A stretch of DNA of 64,000 nt, taken from NCBI GenBank assembly GCA_003996215.1, contig QJPP01001421.1, forward strand, positions 248,001-312,000, read 5' to 3'. The notes under the pieces are model-generated. The model did no database searches. It was not told the origin of the DNA and worked only from the letters and a program-made list of their open reading frames with translations. This document shows, in pieces, positions 1 through 11,160 of this stretch. Every line of letters begins with the position of its first letter. Positions within the stretch are counted from its first letter, which is position 1. The DNA is from Jaltomata sinuosa. Taxonomy: Eukaryota > Streptophyta > Magnoliopsida > Solanales > Solanaceae. A program made the translations under genes and the position numbers.

Positions 1-1305
1 TGGAGCAAGGCCAGTGGTCCCAACAGCGGGCCCCACAGTTCACGCCAGAGTTAGGGGAAGGGGAGGGGACGAGCTGGAGATGCACTTGCTAGGGGTGGAG
101 CTCAAGCAGCTGCTGCACGTGAGGTAACCCCTCCCCCACCTCAGGATTATATGCCTGAGGATGTAGAAGAAGTGGTTGTAGAGGATGGAGGGGCTCAGGA
201 GGAGGCGGCACCAGTTGGAGGTGCAGGTCTTCCTACTATGACACCAGAAGCTTTTAAGCAGGCGTGGGATATTCTGAGTGGGTTGGTTGTTGCTGAAACT
301 ATACTCGCAGCTTATGCAAATCAGGCCTTGGATACTCATCCAGCAACTACTACTACACCAAGGATGGATGCAGCTTCGGGAACAAATGATCTCCTCTGGC
401 GAATACTAGGCCCAGTGATGACAGGTAATGAGCATGAGATGCTGACTAAGTTCCTTAAGCTTAAACCTACGATGTTTCACGGTACAGACAAAGAGGATGC
501 CTATGAGTTCATCTTGGATTGCCATGAGAGGTTGCACAAGTTGGGTATTGTACGTCAGCATGGGGTAGAGTTTGTCATTTTTCAGCTGCAGGGTGATGCC
601 AAGCAGTGGTGGAGGTCTCATGTTGAGTGTCGGTATTCTATCCTACCTCCACTGACTTGGGAGCAGTTCCATGCATTGTTTCTAGAGAAGTATGTTCCCC
701 GTACTTTGAGGGACTGGAAGAAGGATGAGTTTCTGAACTTGGAGCAGGGTAGCATGTCGGTCTCAGCTTATGAGGATAAGTTGCATGCGTTATCTCGTTT
801 TGCTACATAGATGTTAGGTTCCTAGGAGGAACGGGTCCGGTTGTTTGTCAAGGGTCTGAATAGTGATCTGCAGGTACAGTTAGTGCATATGACTCCTTCA
901 AGAAAGGGTTTTAATGATGTAGTGGATTATGTGAAGAATATTGAGGGACTTAGGCAAGCGGGGCAGGCTAAGGATTTAGCCAAGAAGCCCTAGAATGAGG
1001 GAAACTATAATGGTTTATACTCCCGGGGCCAGCATCAGCAGGCTTATTCGGCCCGTCCTATTCAGTCAGCTCTGCCAACTACAACAGGTGCTCATCAGGG
1101 AGCTATGTCTTCAGCTTCTAAAGGCCAGGGAACATCCTATACATCAGCTAGCAGACCTGCTCTAGACCGTGGTTGCTTCCATTGTTGTAAGTTGGGATAC
1201 TTTAAGAGAGAGTGTCTACATAGGCAGACAGGTAATCAGGGTCAACAGCAGACTAGAGCAGTGGTTCTGAAAGGTAGAGGCGGTAATGCCAGGGGTCGTC
1301 CATAG
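1..1305 (+). pseudogene. gag: gag of Chromo-A (capsid/nucleocapsid), broken
   Basis: Gag packages element RNA in cytoplasmic particles. From about 151 the frame is continuous, with an acidic/proline-rich N-terminal part, then the Retrotrans_gag core (QGDAKQWWRSH, LTWEQFHALFLEKYVPRTLRD, SVSAYEDKLHALSRF), then a basic C-terminus. A CCHC knuckle lies at 1174-1215 as C-x2-C-x4-Y-x4-C: the histidine is tyrosine, so zinc binding is probably lost. In-frame stops are at 808-810, 823-825, 991-993 and 1303-1305. The first replaces a glutamine that Chromo-D still encodes (ATQLLGTEEER). Before about 80 the Arg/Gly-rich N-terminus reads in another frame, implying an indel. The true start codon is outside the window. 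Confidence 0.92.
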
Positions 1306-1343
1306 GTCGGGGAGTCCAATGGAACGGCAGCGTAGGCAGGGGT

Positions 1344-1796
1344 GTGGTACAGCCGGCCTGGGAAGTCACCCGGATTGATGATCAGGATCATTGCTATGCT
1401 TTTCCAGGGAGGACTGAGGCGGAAGCCTCAGATGCGATGATCACAGGTACTATTCTTGTCTGTGATAAAATGGCTTCGGTATTATTTAACCCAGGTTCTA
1501 CATATTCTTATGTGTCTGTGAGTTTTGCTTTGGGGCTGGGTTTGACCTGTGATATCTTTGATTCCCCTATCTATGTTTCTACCCCAGTAGGAGAGTCGGT
1601 GGTTGTGACTCATGTATATCATGACTGTTCTGTTATTTTTGTGGGGTTACATACTTGGGTAGACTTGGTAATCCTAGATATGGCTGATTTTTATATTATC
1701 TTGGGTATGACCTGGCTATCTCCTTATCATGTTGTGTTGAACTATAAAACAAAGACTGTGGCTCTAGAAATTCTGGGTAAGGATAGACTAGAGTAG
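1344..1796 (+). pseudogene. pol: Protease region of Chromo-A, catalytic Asp changed
   Basis: Aspartic protease would cut the Gag-Pol polyprotein. The frame opens in YAFPGRTEAEASDA, typical of the gag-protease linker in this lineage. The active-site loop reads LFNPGSTYSYVS; related elements have Asp where the Asn codon sits at 1488-1490, a G-to-A type change that should abolish catalysis. The hydrophobic flap and the FYIILGMTWL block, equivalent to the conserved ILGMDWL, follow near 1690. It is in a different frame from gag (shift between 1305 and 1344) and ends at a stop at 1794-1796. Family assignment is sure; loss of function is inferred. Confidence 0.88.
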
Positions 1797-1802
1797 GAAG
1801 GT

Positions 1803-2870
1803 GTGTACAGGCCTAAGCCAGTTAAGATAATATCGTTTGTCCGGGCTAGGAAGCTAGTGGGGAGGGGGTTTCTAGCCTTCTTGGCTCATCTCCGGGATGA
1901 TAGTGTGGAGTCTCCTCCTATTGAGTCAGTTCTAGTTGTTTCTGAATTTTTAGAGGTGTTTCCAGCGGACTTGCCTGTCATGCCTCCAGATAGAGACATA
2001 GATTTTTGTATTGATTTTGAGCCAGGAACTCGTCCCATTTCCATTCTCTGTATAAAATGGCTCAGGCAGAGTTAAGGGAACTTAAGACTCAGCTGCAGGA
2101 ACTCCTAAATAAGGGATTTATATGTCCCAGTGCTTCACTTTGGGGTGCCCCGGTCTTGTTTGTAAAGAAGAAGGATGGTAGTATGCGGATGTGCATAGGA
2201 TTATAGGCAGTTGAACAAGGTGACCATCCAGAATAAGTACCCTCTACCCCGTATAGATGATTTGTTTGACCAGCTTCAAGGTGCATCAGTGTTCTCAAAA
2301 ATTGACTTGACGTCGGGGTGCCATCAGCTAAAGAATAGACCTGAGGATATTTCGAAAACTACTTTTCAGACCCGGTATGGGTATTATGAGATTCTAGTAA
2401 TGTCGTTTGGTTTGACCAATGCACCGGCAGCATTCATGAGTTTGATGAATAGGGTGTTTAAGTCCTACTTGGATTCTTTTGTTATCGTGTTCATTGATGA
2501 TATTTTCATCTACTCTAAGAGTAGGGAGGAACATGCTAATCATATTCGTATTGTGCTGGATATCTTGAGGCACCAAAAGCTTTATGCAAAATTTTCTAAG
2601 TGCGAGTTTTGGTTGACTTTTGTGGCATTCTTGGGGCATGTAGTTTCAGAAAAAGGGGTGATGGTGGATCCCCATAAAATTGAGGCAGTCAAGAGTTGGA
2701 TTTGGCCTAGCTCTGTGACCGAGGTGAGGAGTTTTATTGGGCTTGTACGGTACTACCGGAGGTTTGTTAAGAATTTTGCTTCTATTGCTACTCATCTGAC
2801 CAGGCTGACACAGAAGGAGGTACCATTCGTATGGTCTGACAAGTGCGAGAAGAGCTTCCAAAAGCTCAAG
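1803..2870 (+). pseudogene. pol: Reverse transcriptase of Chromo-A, frameshifted
   Basis: RNA-dependent DNA polymerase that copies element RNA. After a linker (VFPADLPVMPPDRDIDF) the RT N-terminus is split over frames: GTRPIS at about 2020, MAQAELREL and APVLFVKKKDGSMRM in another frame at 2057-2195, then YRQLNKVTIQNKYPLPRIDD from about 2205. KIDLTSGCHQLK, FGLTNAPAAF and the catalytic FIDD box (2490-2501) are intact, followed by the thumb/connection EVRSFIGLVRYYRRFV. The 797-bp frame from 2211 is the longest open stretch of pol, but the two upstream frameshifts prevent translation of a whole RT. Confidence 0.93.
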
Positions 2871-3300
2871 ACACTTCTGACCACAACCCCTATTTTGTCC
2901 TTGCCGGTTGAAGGTAAAGACTTTGTTGTTTACTGTGATGCTTCACATTCTGGTTTTGGTGGTATGTTGATGCAGGACAGGAATATGATAGCCTATGCAT
3001 CCAGGTAGTTGAAGGTTCATGAGAGGAATTACCAGACTCACGATTTAGAGTTGGTAGCGGTGGTTTTTGCATTGAAAATCTGGAGACACTATCTTTATGG
3101 TGTCAAGTGTGAGGTATTCACAAATTATCACAGTTTGTATCACGTTTTCACCCAGAAGGATTGGAATCTGAGGCAGAGGAGATGGATGGAGTTATTGAAG
3201 AATTATGATGTGACAATTCAGTAACATCTAGGTAAGGCTAATGTAATGGCAGATGCATTGAGCCAGAAAACTGTTAGCATGGGTAGCTTGGCTTGTTTGG
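2871..3300 (+). pseudogene. pol: RNase H of Chromo-A
   Basis: Removes RNA from the RNA/DNA hybrid. YCDASHSGFGGML carries the first catalytic Asp (2937-2939), and HDLELVAVVFALKIWRHYL the Glu. The third acidic position reads FTNYHSL with Asn at 3123-3125; Chromo-B and Chromo-D both have FTDH here. The last Asp is kept in NVMADALS. Stops at 3006-3008 (a glutamine in Chromo-B) and 3222-3224 (a tyrosine in Chromo-B) interrupt it. Continuous in frame with RT. Confidence 0.92.
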
Positions 3301-4560
3301 GAGCGTCCAAACGACCATTGGCTAAGGAGATTCGGGCTTTGGAGGTCAAGTTCATGCACTTGGGTGTTTCAGATCAAGGTGGATTGTTGGCCAGCATTGA
3401 GGTCAAGGCCACCATCATAGAGAAAATTAAGGCCAAACAGTTTCAGGATCTGAAACTGGGTAAATTGTGAGGTAAGGTAATCTCCGGGGAGTCCAGAGAT
3501 GTAATGTTAGACTTTGGTGGAGTGTTGCATTTCAGGGAGAGGATTTGTGTTCCTCGGGTTGATGATATAATTCAAAAAATCTTGACAGAAGCTCATGGTT
3601 CGCGGTACTCAATTCATCTGGGTGTGACCAAAATGTACAAGAACTTGAGGCAGCATTACTGGTGGCCCGGGATGAAAAGGGACATTGTAGATTTTGTGTC
3701 CAAATGTCAGAACTGCCAGCAGGTAAAGTATGAGCATCAGAGACCTCCAGGACTACTTTAGAGAATGTCAATTCAAGAGTTGAAGTGGGAAAGGATAGCC
3801 ATGGATTTCGTGGTGGGTCTTCCCAAGAAATTGGGGAAGTATGACTCAATTTGGGTCATTGTTGACAGGCTGACCAAGTCCGCTCATTTCATTCCAGTCT
3901 GGGTATATTACAATTCGCAGCAATTGGCTAAGATCTACGTGAAAGAGATTATGAGACTGCATGGGGTACCACTATCCATCATTTCAGACAGGGGTACGTA
4001 GTTTACTTCTAAATTATGGGGAAAGTTACATGAAGAGTTGGATACACAACTCACTTTTAGCACATCCTTTCATCCTCAGACTTATGGTCAGTCAGAGAGG
4101 ACGATTCAGGTACTGGAGGACATGCTGAGAGCATGTGTAATGGACTTCGGTGGTTATTGGGAACAGTTTCTACCATTGTGCGAATTCTCGTACAACAATA
4201 GCTACCACTCCAGTATCGATATGGCACCGTTCGAGGCCCTGTATGGGAGGAACTCTAGATCACCAGTTGGGTGGTTTGAGGAAGGTGATGTGAAGCCTCT
4301 GGGCGTAGATTTAGTGAAGGAAGCGTAGGAAAAGGTAAGGGGCATACAGACCAAGTTGTTGGCTTCTCAAAGTAGGCAAAAGAAGTATGCAGCTCGCAAG
4401 GTCAAGGACATGGACTTTCAGGTTGGTGACCAAGTATTGCTAAAGGTATCTCCAATGTAAGGGGTTATGCAGTTTGGTAAGAAGGTCAAGCTTAGCCATC
4501 GGTTCATCGTTCCATTTGAAGTGCTTTAAATTATGGGGCCAGTGGCTTACAAGTTAGCAC
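3301..4560 (+). pseudogene. pol: Integrase of Chromo-A
   Basis: Inserts the cDNA into chromosomes. The HHCC zinc domain spans about 3594-3740 (IHLGVTKMYKNLRQHYWWPG, then CQNCQQ). The DDE core keeps all three acids: Asp in IAMDFVVGLP (3804-3806), Asp in IISDRGT (3987-3989) and Glu in QSERTIQ (4095-4097). It continues with EFSYNNSYHSSIDMAPFEALYG and the GPVAYKLALPPSLSGVHPVFHVS segment that leads into the chromodomain. Stops at 3468-3470, 3759-3761, 3999-4001 and 4326-4328 plus two further ones near 4458 and 4527 break it. Three of these (3759, 3999, 4326) are TAG at positions where a sibling copy in this window encodes Gln. Confidence 0.93.
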
Positions 4561-4599
4561 TGCCACCTAGTTTGTCGGGGGTCCATCCGGTATTCCATG

Positions 4600-4840
4600 T
4601 ATCCTGCTCAAGCGATACTATGGGGATAGAGACTACATCATCAAGTTGGATGAAATACTTTTTCATAAGGATCTTCGTTATGAGGAGGAACCGATTTTGA
4701 TTCTTGCTCGAGATGTCCGGAGGTTGAGGACAAAGGTGATTGATATGGTGAAGGTTCAGTGGAAGCATCGTCTAGTTGAGGAATCCACTTGGGAATCGAG
4801 AAGGACATGCGGGACAAGTACCCTCAATTATTTGAGGATT
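4600..4840 (+). pseudogene. pol: Chromodomain of Chromo-A integrase
   Basis: C-terminal chromodomain, which in chromoviruses targets integration to heterochromatin by reading modified histones. Recognisable pieces are YEEEPILILARDVRRLR, VKVQWKHRLVEESTWE and the RDKYPQLFEDSG-like end now out of frame (4805-4845). A frameshift near 4600 separates it from the integrase. It ends about 80 bp before the LTR. Confidence 0.85.
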
Positions 4841-4922
4841 CAGGTACTACACTTCCTTCCTTTTATTTCCGTAATTTCAGGTTGATCATTTGGGGATGAA
4901 CAATAGGTAAATTGGTATTTGT

Positions 4923-7174
4923 TGTAATGATCGGGTCCATTGTTATGGCAGTTCAATCGTGCCAAGTTTAGAGTTAGAAAACTCTGAGTTTGGGAGTTTG
5001 AAATTCAGGGCTAGGCTAGCCTCGGCAGGTTTTGGAGCGAGGTAGATTCTAGAGAAATTCAGGTAAAGATGGGTTAGGGTGTCTTGGATTGTGCTAGTTT
5101 TTCATGTAGCTAGGACATAAAGGAGTCCGGGGAACTTTTTGGAATTGCATTTGGGTAAGTAGAACTCCCAAAATTGCATTTGACGTGAAGGGGTTGTTTC
5201 AAGACGTCAGGGGAAATAGGTGTGTTGTGAAATGGCCAAACCTGGCAGATTTCCGTACTTTCTATCCGTGATTAGCATGGTCACGCGCGATAGCTCCCAC
5301 CACTATAGCGGTAGAAATTACAGCTATAGCGGTGGTCAAAGGGCGGTCAACCAACTAAAGACCGTTATAGCGACAGGCTACCGCTATAGCGGGACCGCTA
5401 TAGTGGAGCGGGGACCTCTATAGTGGGCTGATGGGTTTTTAATGCAGAAATAGCTCCCAAAACATTAAGTTTTTCTCAAGTTCATTTTGGGAGAAGGGCT
5501 AGGCGATTCCAGGCGTTTTTCTTCCTTTCTCTGTCAAAATTCTTTCCTAAGGTAAGGTTTTCATTCCCCAATCTTTGTATTACGTTTTCTATGCTGTAGA
5601 ATTGCTAGGAGGGAATTTGGGGAAGGTTAGAATAACATAGGAATGGTGGATTTTTGGGGAAGCTAGGGGATTCCAAGCATGTGAGTTCTTGGGTATGGAT
5701 TAAAATACATAGTTATTATCATAGGTTGTTTAATTCCCTGTTTTATCCGTAAAAAATGATAGAACTAGGAGAATTAACGGTGGAAAAGCCTGGGAAAGGG
5801 GTGGTATGATCATGGGTGGCATGGGGTTTGGGGATTTTGTATAGTCCGGGTAATGTACAGGCCTTGGGTGTTAACTATATGTCTTGTGTGTTGTTTTTAG
5901 ACCAAGAACGAGAAAGGAATCCGGAACACGGGAAAGCTCGGGTCGAATAGAGCTTGGAACATTTCGAGGTAGGTGATGACTTATGATTTTCAGTGAATGT
6001 GTATATTCATGTACTCATGTCTAAGTGATTGTATGCATTACATTGCTTAGGGAAATTATGTGGAATGTCTAGGTTCCTGTTTACAGTCTGTTATTGAATG
6101 GTTTTACTTGTTGGTTTTACAAGTTGTGTGTATTCATATATTGAGTGTGGTTTGTTGACATTCAGTTGGCTCGGGTACCATACCTGGTATGGTTATAACA
6201 CATGGTTGGCACGGGTACCACGCCTGGTATGGGTATAATATTCGGTTGGCACGGGTACCACGCCTGGTACGGGTTTATTTTAGTGCATCTTGCATAGTTT
6301 CATTGACTATTATATTGCATTGGTTGATATTGGTTCCGTGAGTGGACCGGGTTGTTTTACTGAATGTGATACTTTGTATTGGTTTCGTGAGTGGATTGGA
6401 TTGCCTAGTTAAAGGTGCTATTATTGGTGGTCCTTGAGTGGTCGGGAACTTGTTTAACTGTTGTGTTGGTCTTTGTTTAGGCCGGGTTGAATCATTACTT
6501 GGTATGTTTCTAGAGGGGATTCCAGGGTGAGTCGGGGCTAGACTGAAGGTTATAGTTAATGGCTCATGTTCGTGGTATAGAACTATAAGAGATGGATTTC
6601 ATGCTGGGACAAGGTAGGTATACCCTTGTAGTCTAGGTCATGTATACTTGTTGCATGTTTTCCATATATTTACTTGTATATGTTGTACTGTTATATATAT
6701 TTTTTACTTGGAAATTGGTTGATGATCCTACCTGTACACAGTGGTGGTGTACTGATACTGCACTTGTCTTTATTTTTGTGAGTACAGGAAATCTACATGC
6801 GACTGAGACGCGACCTCGCATCTAGCACCGGTGATTTCTGACTTTCAAGGGTGAGCTGCTTGTTTCGAGCTACCTTGGGTTATCTTAGAGTTTCAGTCCA
6901 TTTGTTTCGGACTTAAAACTATTTCATTTTTGTCTTTTGGGGTTGCATCCCCGTTTTCTAGAAATTTGGTATTGATGTTTGGTACAATGACTTGAAGTTA
7001 CTAGGAGGTATTTTCTGCAGGATAATAATTATGTTTAGTTATTGAATTATTTGATTGTTAGTTTACTTTTTTCTTGCTGGTTTTAGGCTGTTAGTCTAGG
7101 CAAGGGTTGAACTCTATTGGTTCGCTCATCCGGGGGTTTGGTGGGTGTCACTCACGACGGGTTGGGTCGTGACA
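4923..7174 (+). repeat. 3' LTR of Chromo-A (2,252 bp)
   Basis: Begins TGTAATGATCGGGTCC just after the pol 3' end and ends GGGTTGGGTCGTGACA, matching the ends of the Chromo-B LTRs. It holds palindromic CTATAGCGG tracts (5297-5425), a three-copy GGTACC array (6165-6275) and the conserved block TTTCAAGGGTGAGCTGC near 6843. Its mate is outside the window, so its age cannot be judged here. Confidence 0.92.
6165..6280 (+). repeat. Three-copy GGTACC-centred tandem array inside LTR
   Basis: About 40-bp units, each containing TTGGC(T/A)CGGGTACCACGCC-like sequence followed by TGGTAT or TGGTAC and an A/T-rich tail. Equivalent arrays sit at the same place in LARD-1 LTRs (12826-13015 and 18795-18985, five units each), Chromo-B (46665-46775, three; 52595-52745, four) and antisense in Chromo-C (44125-44320, five). 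Confidence 0.85.
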
Positions 7175-7440
7175 TCCTCCCAAACATTCTCCCATTTTGA
7201 GGTTAGTTAATTAGTTTATTTGAAGGTTAGGATTTAATTTGAGTATTTTTATTTTCGAAAATTGATAATGTATTCTAGACTAGAGTATGTTGTTGTTGTT
7301 GAATTTAGACTATGGTGTATATGTTATTGTTGTTGTTGTTGTTGAATTCTAAACTAAGACGTTGAGAAATTGGTAGTGAAAATTGATATATGAAAAAATT
7401 GATAGTGAAAAATTCTTTTTTTAGATTACATTCTTAATTT

Positions 7441-7661
7441 ATGAACTTTAATTAGTTTAGGCTTGCTATGAGTTTGTGAACCTTAGTTTAGGCTTGCAAA
7501 TTAGTTTGTGAACCTTAATTTAGGCTTGCTATAATTAGTTTGTGAACCTTAGTTTAGGCTTTCTATTAGTTTGTGAACCTTAGTTTAGGTAAAGCTAGCT
7601 ATTAGCTTGTGAACCTTAGTTTAGGTAATGCTTGCTATTAGCTTGTGAACCTTAGTTTAGG
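7441..7661 (+). repeat. Tandem repeat, ~35-40-bp unit
   Basis: About six units of GTTTGTGAACCTTAGTTTAGG followed by CTTGCTATTA-like spacer, with small indels between units. It lies in the 5' leader region of the CACTA gene. No coding sense is visible. Confidence 0.88.
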
Positions 7662-7671
7662 TTCTTTTTTG

Positions 7672-8740
7672 AACTTGAATTATATAGGTTCTTGAATTAA
7701 GTACTTGAATTTGATTATTACTTTTCAACTTTATGTTCTTTTTTGAACTTGAATTAGGTACTTGAATTTTGAACTTGAATTTGGAATTAGGACTTAGAAG
7801 TTGAATTTGGAATTAGAATTTGGAACTTGAATTAGGATAAGGTTCTTGAATTAGATTATTAACTTGAATTTGGAAGTTGAATTTGGAACTTGAATTTGGA
7901 ATTAGGATTTGGAACTTGAATTAGATTATTAACTTGAATTTGGAACTTGAATTAGGATTAGGACTTGAACTTGAATTTGGAATTAGGTTCTTGAATTAGG
8001 ATTTGGACCTTTAATTTGAAACTTGAATTTGGAACTTGAATTAGGACTAGGACTTGAACTTGAATTTGGAATTAGGTTCTTAATTAGGATTTGGAACTTG
8101 AATTGGGATTAGGACTTGAACTTGAATTTGGAATTAGGTTCTTGAATTAGATTATTAACTTGAATTAGGTTCTTGAATCTTAGTTTTTTTGAGTTAAGCT
8201 TTTTTAAGTTCAGTTTGTTAGTTTAAATTGTTAGTTTTGAGTTAAGAATTAGTTTTCAACTTTAGGTTCTTTTTTGAACTTGAGTTAGGTACTTGAATTT
8301 TGAACTTGAAATTGGAATTAGGATTTGGAACTTAAATTTGGAACTTGAATTTGGAACTTGAATTAGGTACTTGAATTCTAAACTTGAATTTAGAATTAGG
8401 ATTTGGAACTTGAATTTGGAACTTGAATTAGGATTAGGACTTGAACTTGTATTTGAAATTTGGTTCTTGAATTAGATTATTAACTTAAATTAGGTTCTTG
8501 AATCTTAGTTTTCTTAAGTTAAGATTTTTTAAGTTAAGTTTGTTAGTTTAAATTGTTAGTTTTGAGTTAAGAATTAGTTTTCAACTTTAGGAATGAATTT
8601 TTGAACTAGAATTATGTTGGTTCTTCAATTTGGAATTAGGTTCTTGAATTAAATTATTCAACTTGAATTTGGGAACATTAAATTTGAAATAGGTTCTTCA
8701 ATTAGTTTCTTGAATTTGGTAATTTTGAATTAGTTTAGGG
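7672..8740 (+). repeat. GAACTTGAATTTGGAATTAGG-type minisatellite with ~325-bp higher-order duplication
   Basis: Over 1 kb built from permutations of AACTTGAATT, TTGGAATTAGG and GGTTCTTGAATTA. A longer block starting GGTTCTTGAATCTTAGTTTT recurs at 8168 and 8493, an offset of 325 bp, and each copy continues with TTGTTAGTTTAAATTGTTAG, so the array also has higher-order structure. It ends just before the ATG of the CACTA gene, so it forms its promoter or 5' leader. Confidence 0.9.
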
Positions 8741-8752
8741 TTATGCTTACAG

Positions 8753-10517
8753 ATGTCATCAGGTGATGGTGATCGAGGCCATCCTAGTAAAAGTACTAGA
8801 AAGTCTAGTAAGTCTAGTAAGAGCTCTAGGAGGCCTATACAGCATGACGATATTCCAGGTCGTCTTTCATCTTCGCCACAGATTCGCTCTACTCCACCAG
8901 TGTTTGTCCTCTATGGCACTGGGAATCTCGCAGATTATCATGGTCCTAAACCCATTACTTCTCATCATCACATGACTTTCATGCCTACACCCTCTATGCC
9001 TCCGCCACATGGCAGTGGGACTACCAGATTATCATCTGGTACACCATCCCTACGTGATTCTTCTTTCCCCCACTTATCAGGCTTGCGACATAGAGATACA
9101 AGCTCTGAGTTTGAAACACAGGCTTGTACACCCCCATTGACTCAATGTTATAGACTTCCTCCATTACCTGTATCAGCACTTTCTGAGGAGGGAGAGGACG
9201 ACGTAAATCTGAGACCTGGTGAGAAGAACGACATTGGTAGAGTCATGATTTGCCCTGATGGATCATCGTAAGTTTTTTTCTAATTAATTGATAAATTTAT
9301 TTTTTCATATTAATTAATTATTTATCACTTAATGATATGCTTATTATGTTATTTACAGGTGGTATCCCACGAAAGAGCCCTGACGTGCTCTAAAGGAGGT
9401 AGTTAGGAGACTATTTACAGAACCTTGGAGCTCCTGGTCAGAGATTCCAAGATCGATCAAGCCATGTTTGATGAGTTTAAGGTATATACATATATATATA
9501 TTAACTTTTTATAATATACATACATATATATATATCATCTAACACTAATTATTTCTTCCTTTCAGACAATGTGTACTTGGAAGCGAAAGTACAATAAGAT
9601 CATTTCCACTACTTTCGCGAGGAAGGCCAGTGCCAAGCTATGTCAATGGCTTAAAAAAATTTGGAATAGTAAGAAGTATTGATCTTGGCTTCTACCTCAT
9701 GTTCATGAGCAGCTTAAGAAGTATTGGGATTCGGAAGACTTCAAAGCATTGTATGAACAAGGCAAGAAAGACAGAGGCAACGTTAAAGGTGGATCGTTGC
9801 ACACTATGGGTGCAAAGAGTGTAGCGGACGTTGTAAGGGAAATGGTAAGTAATAATATTAACCTTTTAACTTATATATATGTTTATATAAAGTTGATAAA
9901 ATAATATTAATTATATTACTTTATTATGTTAAATTTATTTTTGTTTGCAGGAGAAAGACTTGGGGCGCCCTCCGACTCAGGCTGAGCTTTTTAAGAAAGG
10001 CCACTTAAAAGATAAAAAAAATGAGTAAGATCTAGATGTATGGGTTGAACAGAGGGCTCAAGACGCCTATGTAAGTTTTAAAGTTTAAATATAATTAAAG
10101 TACATATATATATGTATATATATATCTATTTATTATGTATATATTATAATTTTTATTTTTTTATATAAAAGATGAGTTTGGACATGTTTTGTCTGAGTAC
10201 AGCCAGACTCAAAAAGGTGTAAGCTTGCCGACAAGCCTACACACGAGGAAGCCACTCAAATATTAATCGAAAAAGTGGCAGGGGGGAGACAAAAGGGGAG
10301 AGTCTCTGGTTTAGGCTCTAGGAATGATTTGCGATAAATCCAGTCAGGTCTAGATGGTATTGGATCTTCACGGCAGGCTGAAGCGGTTGATGTTGTTCAG
10401 CTTGCACATATGTCGCAGCAGATCATAGATCTTACTAGAGCCTTGGCAGAATCCGAGAGAAAATGGACTGAGTACACTGATGATTTGTCCAAGGCTGTCC
10501 AAACTCTTCAACAATAA
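8753..10517 (+). pseudogene. CACTA-associated Transposase_24 (Ptta/En/Spm, PF03004-like) gene, five exons, broken
   Basis: In En/Spm elements this accessory protein accompanies the TNP2 transposase and is thought to bind element ends. Exon 1 (8753-9267) is Ser/Pro-rich. GT-AG junctions then give exon 2 (9359-9481), exon 3 (9566-9844), exon 4 (9951-10070) and exon 5 (from about 10172). The join PDGS-SWYP across intron 1 restores the family motif PDG(S/T)-WYP. EPWSSW, MCTWKRKYNKIISTTFARKA, LKKYWDSEDFKALYEQGKK, GGSLHTMG, LGRPPTQAELFKKGH and GGRQKGRVSGLGS are the family blocks. The tail ends in a probable coiled coil (QLAHMSQQIIDLTRALAESE). Stops in exons 2, 3, 4 and 5, a frameshift near 9465 and a weak last acceptor make it a pseudogene. 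Introns are A/T-rich and short (84-106 bp). Confidence 0.85.
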
Positions 10518-10854
10518 ATGTCATCCTTTTTTGGTCGTCGCCGTCGTAGTCAAGTGACAAAGTTACTAAGCCTAGTGAAAATGAGGAGGAGTATGTGGAT
10601 ACTACCCCCTATTAGGATTGACTCATTTTCTTATATATTTTGACACATTTTGACACTTTTGAATACTTTATAGGTCCTTTTGGTGGTTCTTTTATGTGTT
10701 TAATGAAATTTTTACTTTGTTTTTAGTTTGTTGTTGATGTTGTATTTGTTTTATGAATGTTTTGGCATAGTGCTGGTTTGGGCTGTATTGAATTAGATTT
10801 TTAAATGGCAGGTGGTGCATGTTGAAAATGTAGATTTTTGCAGCTAGAAAAAAT
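10518..10854 (+). other. 3' flank of the CACTA gene, no gene seen
   Basis: A/T-rich sequence between the stop of the transposase-like gene and the subterminal repeats. It probably holds the 3' untranslated region (ATTTTGACACATTTTGACAC near 10640). Nothing else is recognised. Confidence 0.5.
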
Positions 10855-11160
10855 GTAGAAAAGCGATGGCCAGCGTCTCTTTTGTCCGTCGCTTTTCTAA
10901 AAAATATTTACCAGGAAAAACGACACTGTCTGTCGCTTTGTTCTTCAAGTTCAAGAACAAAGCGACGGACTGCGTCGCTTTGCTAGAGAAAAAAATTGCG
11001 TCGCTTTTTTATTTGCCATGCAGTCTGTCGCTTTTAAAGTGATGTTGTCCATTGCTTTTGGAAAAGTGACATGCCATTTTTCGACGGAAGGGATGCCGTC
11101 GCTTTTCCATTGCTTTTGGCCAAAAAAGCGACGGCCAGCATCCCTTTTTACCATCTCTTT
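10855..11160. repeat. CACTA subterminal inverted repeats (GCGACGG / CCGTCGC)
   Basis: At least ten copies in both orientations of an AAAAGCGACGG / CCGTCGCTTTT motif, some paired into hairpins (around 10935-10980 a loop sits between TTTGTTCTTCAAGTTC and its complement). Subterminal repeats of this kind are the DNA-binding sites of En/Spm proteins and are diagnostic for the superfamily. Several are decayed by single transitions. Confidence 0.88.

Larger units (their letters stand above)
1..7174 (+). mobile_element. Chromo-A: Ty3/gypsy chromovirus (Del/Tekay-like), 5' end outside window
   Basis: Domains run in the order gag, zinc knuckle, protease, RT, RNase H, integrase, chromodomain, 3' LTR, which is the Ty3/gypsy order. 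The C-terminal chromodomain places it among chromoviruses. The polyprotein is broken by about ten in-frame stops and at least four frameshifts (near 80, 1305-1344, 2050-2205 and 4600), so it is dead. The 5' LTR and gag start lie left of the window. The five bases after the 3' LTR are TCCTC (7175-7179); if the insertion is simple, the same five bases should precede the 5' LTR. The DNA to the right belongs to a CACTA element, so Chromo-A probably inserted into that element. Confidence 0.95.

Noticed and set aside
4888..4922. TTTGGGGATGAA as polypurine tract of Chromo-A
   Set aside because: About 22 bp from the LTR start rather than adjacent, so it cannot be called a PPT from sequence alone, although it is conserved in sibling copies.
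10855..11160. Possible rho-independent terminators or CRISPR repeats
   Set aside because: Hairpins are the inverted subterminal repeats of a CACTA element next to its terminal repeat.
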